Positions 1 to 9,653 of a stretch of DNA of 41,065 bases are shown piece after piece. This stretch comes from Brasilonema bromeliae SPC951 (GTDB lineage Bacteria > Cyanobacteriota > Cyanobacteriia > Cyanobacteriales > Nostocaceae). A program made the translations under genes and the position numbers. A model generated the notes under the pieces. The model had not been told where the DNA came from, did no database searches, and saw only the letters and a program-made list of their open reading frames with translations. Where the stretch lies: contig NZ_QMEB01000021.1 of assembly GCF_012912135.1 (NCBI RefSeq), positions 1-41,065 of the forward strand, in the 5' to 3' direction. The first letter of the stretch is position 1; each line of letters begins with the position of its first letter.

Positions 1-82
1 ACTATTAATTAAGTGTATGTTTGGAAAAATATAGTGTTATCAGCAGTAAGACTTTTCCATAAATCCTTTATTCTATGCATCT

Positions 83-1153
83 ATGTTGATTCAACTCTTA
101 AAAACTAGGATTTTGGGTATTAGACAACTTTTATACTCAAATTTCCGACAACGGAAAAGCCGTTCCTTGTCTGTGCTATTTGCCGTGGGGTTGGGCTTAA
201 GCCTAGTTGTGTCTGCCTGTTCTTCCAATGCCACTAAACCAGAAGCAGTCAATTCACCTACTAGCAAGCAAAATGTGACTGGCAGTATTACAGTTAATAT
301 TGGCTTTCAAAAGGCGGCAACTATCCTCAATGCCCTAAAGAGCAAAAGCAGCCTAGACCAAGCAATAGCAGCTTCTGGTGGAACTGTAAAATGGACTGAA
401 TTCCCTGCAGGTCTACCCATGCTGGAAGCCATGAACGCGGGTAGTGTTGACTTTGGTTACACAGGTGAATCACCGCCCATCTTTGCCCAAGCCGCAGGTA
501 ATCCTTTAGTTTACGTCGCCTACGATCCTTGGGGACCGAAGGCAGAAGCGATTATAGTACAGAAAAATTCACCAATAAAAAGTGTGGCTGAACTTAAAGG
601 CAAAAAAGTTGCCTTTGCCAAAGGTTCAAATACCAACTATCTCGTTGTCAAAGCCTTAGAATCTGCCGGATTAAAGTACAGTGACATCAAGCCAGCCTTT
701 CTCACACCAGCAGATGCTCGTGCTGCCTTTGAAGGTGGTAACGTTGATGCCTGGGCAATTTGGGACCCCTATCTAGCAGCAGCCCAAGAAGCAACAGGGG
801 CTAGAACCATAACAGATGCAACAAATTTAGCACCAAATCGCGGTTATTACCTTGCCCGCAAATCATTTGTGGAAGAACATCCTGATGTTTTGAAAACAAT
901 TTTGGATGAAGTCAGTAAAGTAGACAAATGGGCAGCAAGTAATCCAGCAGAAGTTGCGAAGTTTTTAGAACCACAATTAGGCATCAAAGCAGCGGCGCTG
1001 GAAGTTGCAGAAAAACGGCGAAAGTATGGTGTTTTACCCTTGACAGAAGAAGTCATTGCTAAACAACAAGAAGTTGCTGATACTTTCCAAAAAATCAAGC
1101 TGCTTCCCAAGCAAATCCAGGTAAAGGAAATCGTTTGGAAAGGCAATAAGTAA
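83..1153 (+). CDS. aliphatic sulfonate ABC transporter substrate-binding protein (SsuA-like lipoprotein)
   Basis: 356 aa; signal peptide with lipobox (LVVSAC); periplasmic-binding NMT1/SsuA-like core (GYTGESPPIFAQAAG, LKGKKVAFAKGSNTNYLV, AWAIWDPYLAAAQ). Confidence 0.88.
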   Translation: MLIQLLKTRILGIRQLLYSNFRQRKSRSLSVLFAVGLGLSLVVSACSSNATKPEAVNSPTSKQNVTGSITVNIGFQKAATILNALKSKSSLDQAIAASGGTVKWTEFPAGLPMLEAMNAGSVDFGYTGESPPIFAQAAGNPLVYVAYDPWGPKAEAIIVQKNSPIKSVAELKGKKVAFAKGSNTNYLVVKALESAGLKYSDIKPAFLTPADARAAFEGGNVDAWAIWDPYLAAAQEATGARTITDATNLAPNRGYYLARKSFVEEHPDVLKTILDEVSKVDKWAASNPAEVAKFLEPQLGIKAAALEVAEKRRKYGVLPLTEEVIAKQQEVADTFQKIKLLPKQIQVKEIVWKGNK

Positions 1154-1209
1154 AGGATGAAAAATCGTTTTTAATTTCATACTGTTTTGTATTGGGACTT
1201 TCAAACGCT

Positions 1210-2925
1210 ATGGTGACGAATGCGACTACCCAGTGGATAAAAACTGATGTGCTGGTTATTGGTGGCGGGACAGCAGGGACAATGGCTGCTATTAAAGCCA
1301 AGCAAGCAAATCCTGATGCTGAGGTGCTGATTTTAGAAAAGGCTAACATTCGTCGGAGTGGGGCGATCGCAATGGGTATGGATGGCGTTAATACTGCTGT
1401 CATTCCCGGTCATTCCACCCCAGAAAAATACGTTCGTGAAGTCACTCTTGCCAACGATGGTATTCTCAATCAAAAAGCCGTTTATCAAACAGGCAAATTA
1501 GGCTACGAAGTCATCCAAGAACTAGAAAGCTGGAGTGTGAAATTTCAGAAAGATGCTCAAGGTAACTACGACTTAAAACAAGTGCATCGTGTTGGGAAAT
1601 ATGTTCTGCCCATGCCAGAAGGCAAAGACCTCAAGCCAATTCTGACCCGACAAGTCAAACGCCACAAAGTCAAAGTCACCAATCGCGTCATGGCAACCCG
1701 CGTTTTAGTAGGAGAAAAACGTGCTATTGGTGCTGTAGGATTTGATGTTAGAAACGGTGATTTTATTGTCATTCAAGCCAAAGCAGTCATCCTATGTACA
1801 GGAGCATGTGGACGTTTAGGATTACCTGCTTCTGGTTATCTCTACGGCACTTATGAAAATCCTACTAATGCCGGAGATGGCTACTCAATGGCTTATCATG
1901 CTGGTGCAGAACTCAGCAACATTGAGTGCTTTCAAATCAATCCTTTAATTAAAGATTATAACGGTCCTGCTTGCGCCTATGTAGCTGGACCTTTCGGTGC
2001 TCATACTGCTAACGCCGAAGGAAATCGCTTCATCAGTTGCGACTATTGGAGTGGACAAATGATGCTGGAAATCTGGAAAGAATTAAACTCCGGCAAGGGA
2101 CCTGTTCAACTCAAAATGACCCACCTTGATGAAGATACGATTTCTGAAATTGAATCCATACTTTGGTCAAATGAACGACCAAGCCGCGAACGCTTTCATC
2201 AAGGTAGAGGCGAAGACTATCGCACCCACGGCGTTGAAATGAACATATCAGAAATTGGCTTGTGTAGCGGACATAGTGCTTCTGGCGTTTGGGTGAATGA
2301 AAAAGCTGAAACAACTGTCCCAGGTTTGTATGCCGCTGGAGACATGGCAAGCGTTCCTCATAATTATATGATTGGGGCATTTGTCTTCGGTCGTCTAGCA
2401 GGAACTCATGCCATTGAGTATATCCAGGATTTAGATCATGTCGAGCCAGAGAAAGATTTTTTAGAACAAGAAAAATTGCGAATTTATACACCTTTAACTC
2501 GACCAAATGGTATTCCTCACACCCAGGTGGAATATAAATTACGGCGCTTAGTTAATGATTATCTGCAACCACCGAAAGCGGGAAACAAAATAGAGATTGG
2601 CTTGAGAAATTTTGTCTACTATCAAGAAACATTAGATTTAATGGGTGCTCGCGATCCCCATGAATTGATGCGCTGTATGGAAGTTCATTTTATTCGCGAC
2701 TGTGCAGAAATGGCAGCCAGAGCATCATTATATCGTCAAGAAAGTCGCTGGGGTCTTTATCATTACCGATTAGATTATCCAGAAAAGAACGATGATGAGT
2801 GGTTTTGTCATGTCAATTTAAAGAAAGATGAATCAGGGGAAATGGTGCTGTTCAAGCGTCCAGTTGAACCTTATATTGTGGAGGTTGATTCAGCAAAAGA
2901 TGTTTATGATGTCGCTGTGAGGTAG
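1210..2925 (+). CDS. FAD-dependent fumarate reductase/succinate dehydrogenase-family flavoprotein, adenylylsulfate reductase alpha (AprA)-like
   Basis: N-terminal Rossmann DVLVIGGGTAGTMAAIKA; C-terminal VPGLYAAGDMA motif. The ORF track starts at a TTG (1192); ATG at 1210 is preferred. Confidence 0.85.
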   Translation: MVTNATTQWIKTDVLVIGGGTAGTMAAIKAKQANPDAEVLILEKANIRRSGAIAMGMDGVNTAVIPGHSTPEKYVREVTLANDGILNQKAVYQTGKLGYEVIQELESWSVKFQKDAQGNYDLKQVHRVGKYVLPMPEGKDLKPILTRQVKRHKVKVTNRVMATRVLVGEKRAIGAVGFDVRNGDFIVIQAKAVILCTGACGRLGLPASGYLYGTYENPTNAGDGYSMAYHAGAELSNIECFQINPLIKDYNGPACAYVAGPFGAHTANAEGNRFISCDYWSGQMMLEIWKELNSGKGPVQLKMTHLDEDTISEIESILWSNERPSRERFHQGRGEDYRTHGVEMNISEIGLCSGHSASGVWVNEKAETTVPGLYAAGDMASVPHNYMIGAFVFGRLAGTHAIEYIQDLDHVEPEKDFLEQEKLRIYTPLTRPNGIPHTQVEYKLRRLVNDYLQPPKAGNKIEIGLRNFVYYQETLDLMGARDPHELMRCMEVHFIRDCAEMAARASLYRQESRWGLYHYRLDYPEKNDDEWFCHVNLKKDESGEMVLFKRPVEPYIVEVDSAKDVYDVAVR

Positions 2926-3108
2926 GATATTCAAAATGAATCCGAAGCAAGTCTTACAGAAAGTGAGACAATTCTCACACACATTCTAAATCAAGACTCT
3001 TTATGCCATAGCTTTCATATCAGACCAAGAAGGCTTGCTGCTGGTAGAGAATCATTTATTAAGAGATTGCTTGAAGAGTTAAGTCATCTAAATTTCAACA
3101 TTCTACCA

Positions 3109-3891
3109 ATGCCTATCTACAATTCAATTGGTCAACAATACTCCAAAACCCGTGTCCCTGATCCTCGCATTATTAATACATTAATTGACCTACTCAATTT
3201 ACCCAAAGGTAGCATTATCGCTGATATTGGAGCGGGGACTGGTAGTTACAGTCTAGCGCTTGCTAACCAAGGATTTTCTGTGAATGCTATTGAACCTTCT
3301 GCGGTGATGCAAAAACAAGCAGTAGAACATCCACAAGTTAACTGGTTCACTGGCTATGCAGAAGATTTACCTTTAGCAGATAATTCTGTTGATGCAGTCA
3401 TCAGTATCCTCACAATTCATCATTTTTCTAACTTAGAAAAATCATTTCAAGAAATGCATCGAGTAGTCAGGAACGGAGCAATAGTTTTGCTGACATTTGA
3501 TATCAGATTAGCTCAGAAGATATGGCTTTATGATTACTTTCCATTTTTGTGGCAAGATGCTCTACGATTTTTACCACTTAACGAACTTGCTAACCTAATT
3601 CAAGCTAGTACCGGAAGACATATTGAAACTATACCTTTTTTGTTGCCTCCTGATTTGTCTGATTTATTTGCAGCTTCGGCTTGGAAGCGTCCTAAGTTAT
3701 ATCTTCAACAAGAAGTACGTGCTGGAATATCATCTTTCGCTTTAGCAGATCCGAATTTAGTCAAGCAAGGAGTGAAATTACTCGCAGCAGATTTAAGTAG
3801 TGGGGAATGGGATGCAAAGTATGCTGATATTGAGAATTTAACAGAAATTGATGTGGGTTATCGTTTTATCCGTGCTACGCTTGATAACTAA
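3109..3891 (+). CDS. class I SAM-dependent methyltransferase
   Basis: IIADIGAGTGSYSLALANQGF SAM-binding motif I and downstream methyltransferase motifs; ATG at 3109 preferred over TTG 3067. Confidence 0.86.
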   Translation: MPIYNSIGQQYSKTRVPDPRIINTLIDLLNLPKGSIIADIGAGTGSYSLALANQGFSVNAIEPSAVMQKQAVEHPQVNWFTGYAEDLPLADNSVDAVISILTIHHFSNLEKSFQEMHRVVRNGAIVLLTFDIRLAQKIWLYDYFPFLWQDALRFLPLNELANLIQASTGRHIETIPFLLPPDLSDLFAASAWKRPKLYLQQEVRAGISSFALADPNLVKQGVKLLAADLSSGEWDAKYADIENLTEIDVGYRFIRATLDN

Positions 3892-3922
3892 AAGACGAGA
3901 TAGTAAAAGAGAGTTATATACT

Positions 3923-4150
3923 ATGGCTTTAATAAATCAAAGAATTGATGTCCCTGTTATCGTCGATGAATCAAAATGTTTAGAAAAATGCAACGCTTGT
4001 ATTGAAGTTTGTCCACTCGATGTACTCGCAAAAAACCCAGAAACAGGAAAAGCCTACATGAAATATGACGAGTGCTGGTTCTGTCTACCTTGCGAAAAAG
4101 AATGTCCAACCAATGCCATTACTGTACAGATTCCATTCTTATTGCGCTAA
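3923..4150 (+). CDS. 2[4Fe-4S] ferredoxin, AprB-like
   Basis: CLEKCNACIEVCPLD and CWFCLPCEKECPTNAI cluster motifs; ATG at 3923 is internal to ORF 3848..4150. Confidence 0.9.
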   Translation: MALINQRIDVPVIVDESKCLEKCNACIEVCPLDVLAKNPETGKAYMKYDECWFCLPCEKECPTNAITVQIPFLLR

Positions 4151-4204
4151 TTTATTTGTAAAAATTATTACTCTGTGCTCTGTGCGTCTCTGCGGTTTTA
4201 AAAA

Positions 4205-5179
4205 ATGTATAATAACACTCATAATAACTCCAATGATTGGATCGAAATGCTGCGATCGCCAGAAGTTGATGACCGCTTAGTTGCTGTCAAAGCTTTACAA
4301 CATCTTGGTGAAGAAGAAGCAATAGAACCCCTAATTTATGCTCTACAAGATGAAAACTTGAATGTTCAAAAAATAGCCATCTCTGCTCTTTGGGAAATTG
4401 CGAACCCTGTTGCTGTACCAGCTTTACTAAAATACCTTGGTTCATCAAATGCAGAAATTCGTACGGAAGCATTATCAGCTTTAAATGACTTAGTTTCACC
4501 TACAGATTTATCATTGTTGCTAGATAGTCTCAGTCATAACAATATCTACCTACAATTGAATATCCTAATTCTTCTCCGCAAAATTCATGATATTCAGTCT
4601 TTACCATATATTATACAATTTTTTAATTCAGAAAATGCAGATTTAAGAGAAGCCGCAATCACAACACTCCGCTATCTCAATCAAGTTGAAAAATGTCCCC
4701 AAGCTTTAGCGTTAATATCTGATTATAATGTGACTGTGCGCCGCGCTACTGCTTTAACTTTAGGGTATTTACAAGACGCAGAAGTTATTTCAATACTTAC
4801 TCACGCACTCACAAGTGACAGCGATTGGCAAGTTCGTCGCAATGCAGCAAAATCTCTTGCTATTCATGAAAATGACCAAGCAATTTCAGCATTAGAAATC
4901 GCTTTAGGTGATGAGCATTGGCAAGTACGGAAATCAGCAGCACAGACTTTACAAAAAATACCACATATAAAAGTTCTGCCAGTGTTAATTCAAGCATTAA
5001 CAGATGAATATGCAGATGTACGAAAAGAAGTTGCGATCGCTCTTGGTAATTTAGGTCATCCTGATGCGATAAATCCACTCCAGCAATCATTGGATGACCT
5101 AGATAAAGAAGTTGCTATCCAATCACTCAGAGCAATTAAAAAAATTCAAGAATCGATAAAATCATCGACTCATGACTGA
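4205..5179 (+). CDS. HEAT-repeat (PBS-lyase-type) protein
   Basis: Repeated ~31-aa units (VRRNAAKSLAIHENDQAISALEIALGDEHWQVRKSAAQTL; VRKEVAIALGNLGHPDAINPLQQSL). Confidence 0.9.
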   Translation: MYNNTHNNSNDWIEMLRSPEVDDRLVAVKALQHLGEEEAIEPLIYALQDENLNVQKIAISALWEIANPVAVPALLKYLGSSNAEIRTEALSALNDLVSPTDLSLLLDSLSHNNIYLQLNILILLRKIHDIQSLPYIIQFFNSENADLREAAITTLRYLNQVEKCPQALALISDYNVTVRRATALTLGYLQDAEVISILTHALTSDSDWQVRRNAAKSLAIHENDQAISALEIALGDEHWQVRKSAAQTLQKIPHIKVLPVLIQALTDEYADVRKEVAIALGNLGHPDAINPLQQSLDDLDKEVAIQSLRAIKKIQESIKSSTHD

Positions 5180-6209
5180 TGAACACCTCAATTCCTTGAC
5201 AGCATCTCGTCAACAGGAAGTGATTCGCTACCTGAAAACTGTCATTGAACCAATCCTTAAAAATAATGTTGTTAGCTTGGGGATGGTGCGGAATTTATGC
5301 ATAGTTGATGACTATGTTTACCTGCGCCTTTATATTGGAGCACATCAGCAGGATTTCTTCAAAGAAATTCAATATGTTCTATCAAATTTAAGTTGGTGCA
5401 AGAAGACTTATATTCAAATTTGTACAATTCCCGGAGTCAAAGTAACCCTTGCTATTTCTAGTGGCAAAGGTGGTGTAGGTAAATCGACAACAGCCGTGAA
5501 TATAGCCGCAGCTTTAAAATTACAAGGTGCAAAAGTTGGTTTGCTAGATGCTGATGTCTACGGTCCTAATATTCCACAAATGTTGGGTTTAGGACAAGCT
5601 GATATTCAAGTTATTCATACTCCCACCGGTGAGAAATTTTTACCCCTAGAAATCCAGGGAATTAAACTCATGTCAGTGGGTTTACTCGCAGAACCAAATC
5701 GTCCTTTAGCATGGCGAGGACCAGTATTACACAAGATTATCACTCAATTTCTGCAAGATGTAGAATGGGGCGAATTGGATTATTTATTGATTGATTTGCC
5801 GCCAGGAACAGGGGATGCTCAAATTACAATTGTACAAGAAAGCCCAATTTGTGGAGTTATTTTGGTGACGACTCCCCAACAGGTTGCTATTTCCGATGTG
5901 CGCCGTAACATACATATGTTTCGCCAAGTGGGTGTTCCTGTTCTTGGCATTGTGGAAAATATGAGTTATTTAATCTGTAGTGATTGTGGCTTACGCACAC
6001 CAATTTTTGGTAGTGGTGGTGGTGAACAACTTGCAGCAGAATTGCAAGCACCTTTACTGGGACAGATTCCCATAGATCCCCGTATCTGTAGCGGTGGTGA
6101 TACAGGACATCCCATTGCAGTAACCAACTCCACCTCTGCTGCAGGTGAGGTTTTTGTGCAAATTGCGACTGCACTGTTAGGGACTTTTTGCCTGATGCAG
6201 TCGATTTAA
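5172..6209 (+). CDS. Mrp/NBP35-family P-loop ATPase (Fe-S carrier) with N-terminal DUF59/MIP18-like domain
   Basis: ISSGKGGVGKSTTAVNIAAAL deviant Walker A; CSDCG CxxC; N-terminal VIRYLKTVIEPILKNNVVSLGMVRNL DUF59-like; overlaps the HEAT gene by 8 bp. Confidence 0.92.
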   Translation: MTDEHLNSLTASRQQEVIRYLKTVIEPILKNNVVSLGMVRNLCIVDDYVYLRLYIGAHQQDFFKEIQYVLSNLSWCKKTYIQICTIPGVKVTLAISSGKGGVGKSTTAVNIAAALKLQGAKVGLLDADVYGPNIPQMLGLGQADIQVIHTPTGEKFLPLEIQGIKLMSVGLLAEPNRPLAWRGPVLHKIITQFLQDVEWGELDYLLIDLPPGTGDAQITIVQESPICGVILVTTPQQVAISDVRRNIHMFRQVGVPVLGIVENMSYLICSDCGLRTPIFGSGGGEQLAAELQAPLLGQIPIDPRICSGGDTGHPIAVTNSTSAAGEVFVQIATALLGTFCLMQSI

Positions 6210-6233
6210 TAACACTATATAGAGGATATAAAT

Positions 6234-7427
6234 GTGACTCCGGTAAGAAAGCAGAAAATTTCAGATAAAGCAAACCAGTTCACAGAGTCAGTCATTCGAG
6301 AAATGACTAGAGTTGCCTTACAATATAGTGCGGTGAATCTGGCGCAAGGATTTCCTGATTTTCCTTGTCCGCCTGAGTTAAAACGGGCAGCTTGTGAGGC
6401 AATTGAGGAAGACGTGAATCAGTATGCTATCACATGGGGAGATAAAGCTTTCCGTCAGGCGATCGCCCAAAAAGTCCATTGGTATTTAGGCTTGAATATT
6501 GATCCTGAACGACAAATCACCGTCACCTGTGGTTCAACAGAAGCAATGGCTGCAGTGATGCTAGCAACTCTGAATCCGGGTGATGAAGTGATAGTGTTTG
6601 AGCCATATTACGAAAACTATGGTCCCGATGCAATTTTAGCCAGTGCAACTCCTCGCTATGTGTCGCTGCATCCACCTGAGTGGACATTTGATGAAGCACA
6701 ACTGCGCGACTGCTTTAATGAACGTACAAAAGCCATTATCATTAACACGCCCCATAACCCAACTGGCAAAGTCTTTACTCGTGAAGAACTAACCCTCATT
6801 GCTGAACTTTGTCAGAAGTGGGATGTATTAGCATTCACAGATGAAATCTACGAACACATTCTTTATGACAGAACACAGCATATTGCAATGGCGACTTTGC
6901 CAGGAATGTCTGAGAGAACTGTCACTATCAATGGTCTTTCCAAAACCTACAGTGTGACTGGTTGGCGAGTCGGCTATATTCTAGCAAATCCAGAATTAAC
7001 AGCAGCAATTCGCAAAGTTCATGATTTTCTTACCGTTGGCGCACCAGCACCCTTGCAAAGGGCTGGAGTCGCGGCGATGCAACTTAGAGTTAGCTACTAC
7101 GAAGAATTGGCAAAGCTTTACCACCAAAAGCGAGACGATATTCTGCGGATTTTGGATGCAGTGGGAATTCCCTATTTTATTCCAAAAGGAGCTTACTACG
7201 TGTTTGCTGATATCTCGTCTTTTGGTTACAAAAATGATGTGGAATTTACTAGATTCTTAATTCAAGAGATAGGTGTTGCCGTAGTTCCCGGTTCCAGCTT
7301 TTTCTCGCAATCAGAGGCGGGTAAAAATTTTATCAGATTCTGCTTTAGTAAGAAACCAGAGACTTTGGCAAAGGCAGGGGAACGTTTACTGAAATTGCAA
7401 TCAACTCTACAAGCTGCACCTACTTAG
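6234..7427 (+). CDS. PLP-dependent class I/II aminotransferase
   Basis: NLAQGFPDFPCP, NTPHNPTGKVF, NGLSKTYSVTGWRVGY (PLP lysine) motifs; GTG start. Confidence 0.92.
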   Translation: MTPVRKQKISDKANQFTESVIREMTRVALQYSAVNLAQGFPDFPCPPELKRAACEAIEEDVNQYAITWGDKAFRQAIAQKVHWYLGLNIDPERQITVTCGSTEAMAAVMLATLNPGDEVIVFEPYYENYGPDAILASATPRYVSLHPPEWTFDEAQLRDCFNERTKAIIINTPHNPTGKVFTREELTLIAELCQKWDVLAFTDEIYEHILYDRTQHIAMATLPGMSERTVTINGLSKTYSVTGWRVGYILANPELTAAIRKVHDFLTVGAPAPLQRAGVAAMQLRVSYYEELAKLYHQKRDDILRILDAVGIPYFIPKGAYYVFADISSFGYKNDVEFTRFLIQEIGVAVVPGSSFFSQSEAGKNFIRFCFSKKPETLAKAGERLLKLQSTLQAAPT

Positions 7428-7587
7428 AAGCTAGGTTGGCTTGATAACGATTGCCCGCTAAAAAGCCTCGCGCTAAAGGACTCAAGGGAATAATCCCAAT
7501 CGCCTCAGCGCGAGATAATAACACTATCTCTCGCTCTTGTTCCCGATAAACTAGGTTGTAGTAATTTTGCATGGAAACAAAGCGACT
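7420..7587 (-). pseudogene. aldo/keto reductase remnant
   Basis: Minus-strand reading gives SRFVSMQNYYNLVYREQEREIVLLSRAEAIGIIPLSPLARGFLAGNRYQANLASK*, matching the recognisable AKR segment (FVSMQNxYNLVYREEERE...IPxSPLARGFLAG); upstream codon is a stop. Confidence 0.78.
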
Positions 7588-8062
7588 CTAAATAGATTCA
7601 CGCAGATTTCAGCCTCTGGCAAAGTGCTTTTATCAAACATGTAGATTGGATAACTGGCTTAGTAAATAAGTCCAACTGGCAATGAGACAAGCAGCATCGT
7701 CACTTGCCACTGCTTTTTAGTATAGATAGCATAAGTGTTAGTGCTGATGCAATTATCATTACTTTAGTATTAAATAGCACTATAATAACCAAAGTCGTAT
7801 AACAATAGCTAATACTCTTACCAATCAACAGCAGGTTGCACACTTCGCGAAACCCGACGCCAATCGCCTCGACGGAACGCGCTTGTTGCATGCACATTCG
7901 AGGGCTTTGCGGTGAGACAGCGAGTTAACTTGTGCAAACTAGCTTGAAAAAGGCAGAGGGCAAGCTATCCAGAACGAAAGAAAAACCATTATTCTTTTTT
8001 CTTTCCTTCTGGTGACGAATTCGTCATGTCGGCTACTTAATCGAAAGAAAATTTATGTTTCC

Positions 8063-8944
8063 ATGAAAAAGCAAAAAAATCTATTCAGCCACCTTACAGC
8101 AATAGAAAGAATTCACCTATCAGTACCTGCACAGTTTTTGTTAGATAAGAATCTACTTCAAGATAAAGTCAACAACAAAAACAACATTGTCCTAGATTTT
8201 GGCTGCGGCTTGGGCAATGATGTTAAATTATTGCGAAAAAAAGGATTTGATGTCACAGGTTACGATCCTTATTATTTCCCGCAATACCCTAATGAAAAAT
8301 TTGACACAATAATTTGCTTTTATGTTTTAAACGTTTTATTTCCTGAAGAACAAGGGGATGTTCTCATGAGAATATCGAACCTATTGAAGCCTGGAGGAAA
8401 AGCGTATTATGCAGTTAGAAGGGATCTAAAAAGAGAAGGCTTTCGAGAACATTATATCCACAAAAAACCTACATATCAGTGCATTGTCAAACTTCCTTTT
8501 CAATCTATCTACTTAGATGAGAATTGCGAAATTTACGAGTATATGCATTATAACTTACGAACAAACGCATCTAATAATTGTAATTGTATATTTTGTCAAC
8601 CTCATAAAAATTTAACTATCCTAACCGAATCAGCTACTGCCTATGCTATGTATGATGGTTATCCTGTGAATAAAGGTCATGTTTTGGTTGTTCCAAAACG
8701 TCACGTGAGTAATTATTTTGACCTACCGTTTAAAGAGCAATCTGCTTGTTGGTTTATGGTTAACAGAGTCCAAGAAATTCTCGGCAAAGAATTTCAACCC
8801 GATGGTTTCAATGTGGGAATGAACATCAATCGAGATGCAGGTCAAAATATGATGCACGCCAGTATCCATATTATCCCTCGTTACAAAGGTGATACTGTTG
8901 GTGCTAAAGGTGGGATAAGATATGTGATTCCTAAAAGAAAATAG
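8063..8944 (+). CDS. methyltransferase-HIT domain fusion protein
   Basis: N-terminal VLDFGCGLGNDVKLLRKKGFDVTGYDP (SAM motif I); C-terminal HIT domain CIFCQPHKN...GHVLVVPKRHVSNYFDLP...GQNMMHASIHIIPRYKGD. Confidence 0.85.
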   Translation: MKKQKNLFSHLTAIERIHLSVPAQFLLDKNLLQDKVNNKNNIVLDFGCGLGNDVKLLRKKGFDVTGYDPYYFPQYPNEKFDTIICFYVLNVLFPEEQGDVLMRISNLLKPGGKAYYAVRRDLKREGFREHYIHKKPTYQCIVKLPFQSIYLDENCEIYEYMHYNLRTNASNNCNCIFCQPHKNLTILTESATAYAMYDGYPVNKGHVLVVPKRHVSNYFDLPFKEQSACWFMVNRVQEILGKEFQPDGFNVGMNINRDAGQNMMHASIHIIPRYKGDTVGAKGGIRYVIPKRK

Positions 8945-9343
8945 TTTGTAATTTATCGGTTAATATAAGCAGAACCGCAAGAATATTATCAATAGATAAC
9001 TTGAAAAAATAAGTGGTCACCAGAAGGTAGCGCCAGGGTTTGCCAGCGCTGCCTTCGTGTTACCCAAAGGCTGGTAACTGACTCTCAAAGTTGGGCTAGC
9101 AGATTTTTTAGTCCTTTAATAAAGCGGCATTTCAAGCACTGCAATCTTTAGTCGAGCATTAAGTTAAGACTTTAGTTGCACTAAATATACAAGCTATTGA
9201 CACAATGGGGTCATACCTGTGTCATATCCACTTGGTACTTTAAAAGTAGCCAACACTAAGGTTTTTGTCAAGAATACTGAGTTCTAGCTTCAGAATTTCT
9301 CTGAGAAACTTTAGTCAATAATACTGTTACTTAGTTGCACATT

Positions 9344-9445
9344 ATGTTCCCTTTTTTCTTTGCTGTCTTTTTGGTAAGCTTACTAACTTTATTTGGTGGA
9401 GCTGCAATAGCTTACCTGTTCCCAGAGAATAATTCTCAAAATTAA
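9344..9445 (+). CDS. putative 33-aa single-pass membrane protein
   Basis: Below the ORF-track cutoff; MFPFFFAVFLVSLLTLFGGAAIAYLFPENNSQN*. Confidence 0.4.
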   Translation: MFPFFFAVFLVSLLTLFGGAAIAYLFPENNSQN

Positions 9446-9653
9446 GGGATACTCCACAAATCATTCAAAATCGCGTAGCGTTGCGTCAGCGTTGCGACGC
9501 AATCTCAAAATTCAAAAATTGAAAAATTTAGAACAGAACTACTCTACTTATGTTATCAAGCAAATAAACATTTAAAAACTGTCTTTTTGGGTACTTTAGC
9601 TTAGGCACGATTGACCCATAGTCCAAGTCCTTGTGTAGCAGAAATTTCTCTTT

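Noticed and set aside
847-2506. Minus-strand ORFs 847..1146, 1095..1403, 1566..1772, 2111..2506
   Set aside because: Antisense to well-supported + strand genes with no motifs or SD sites.
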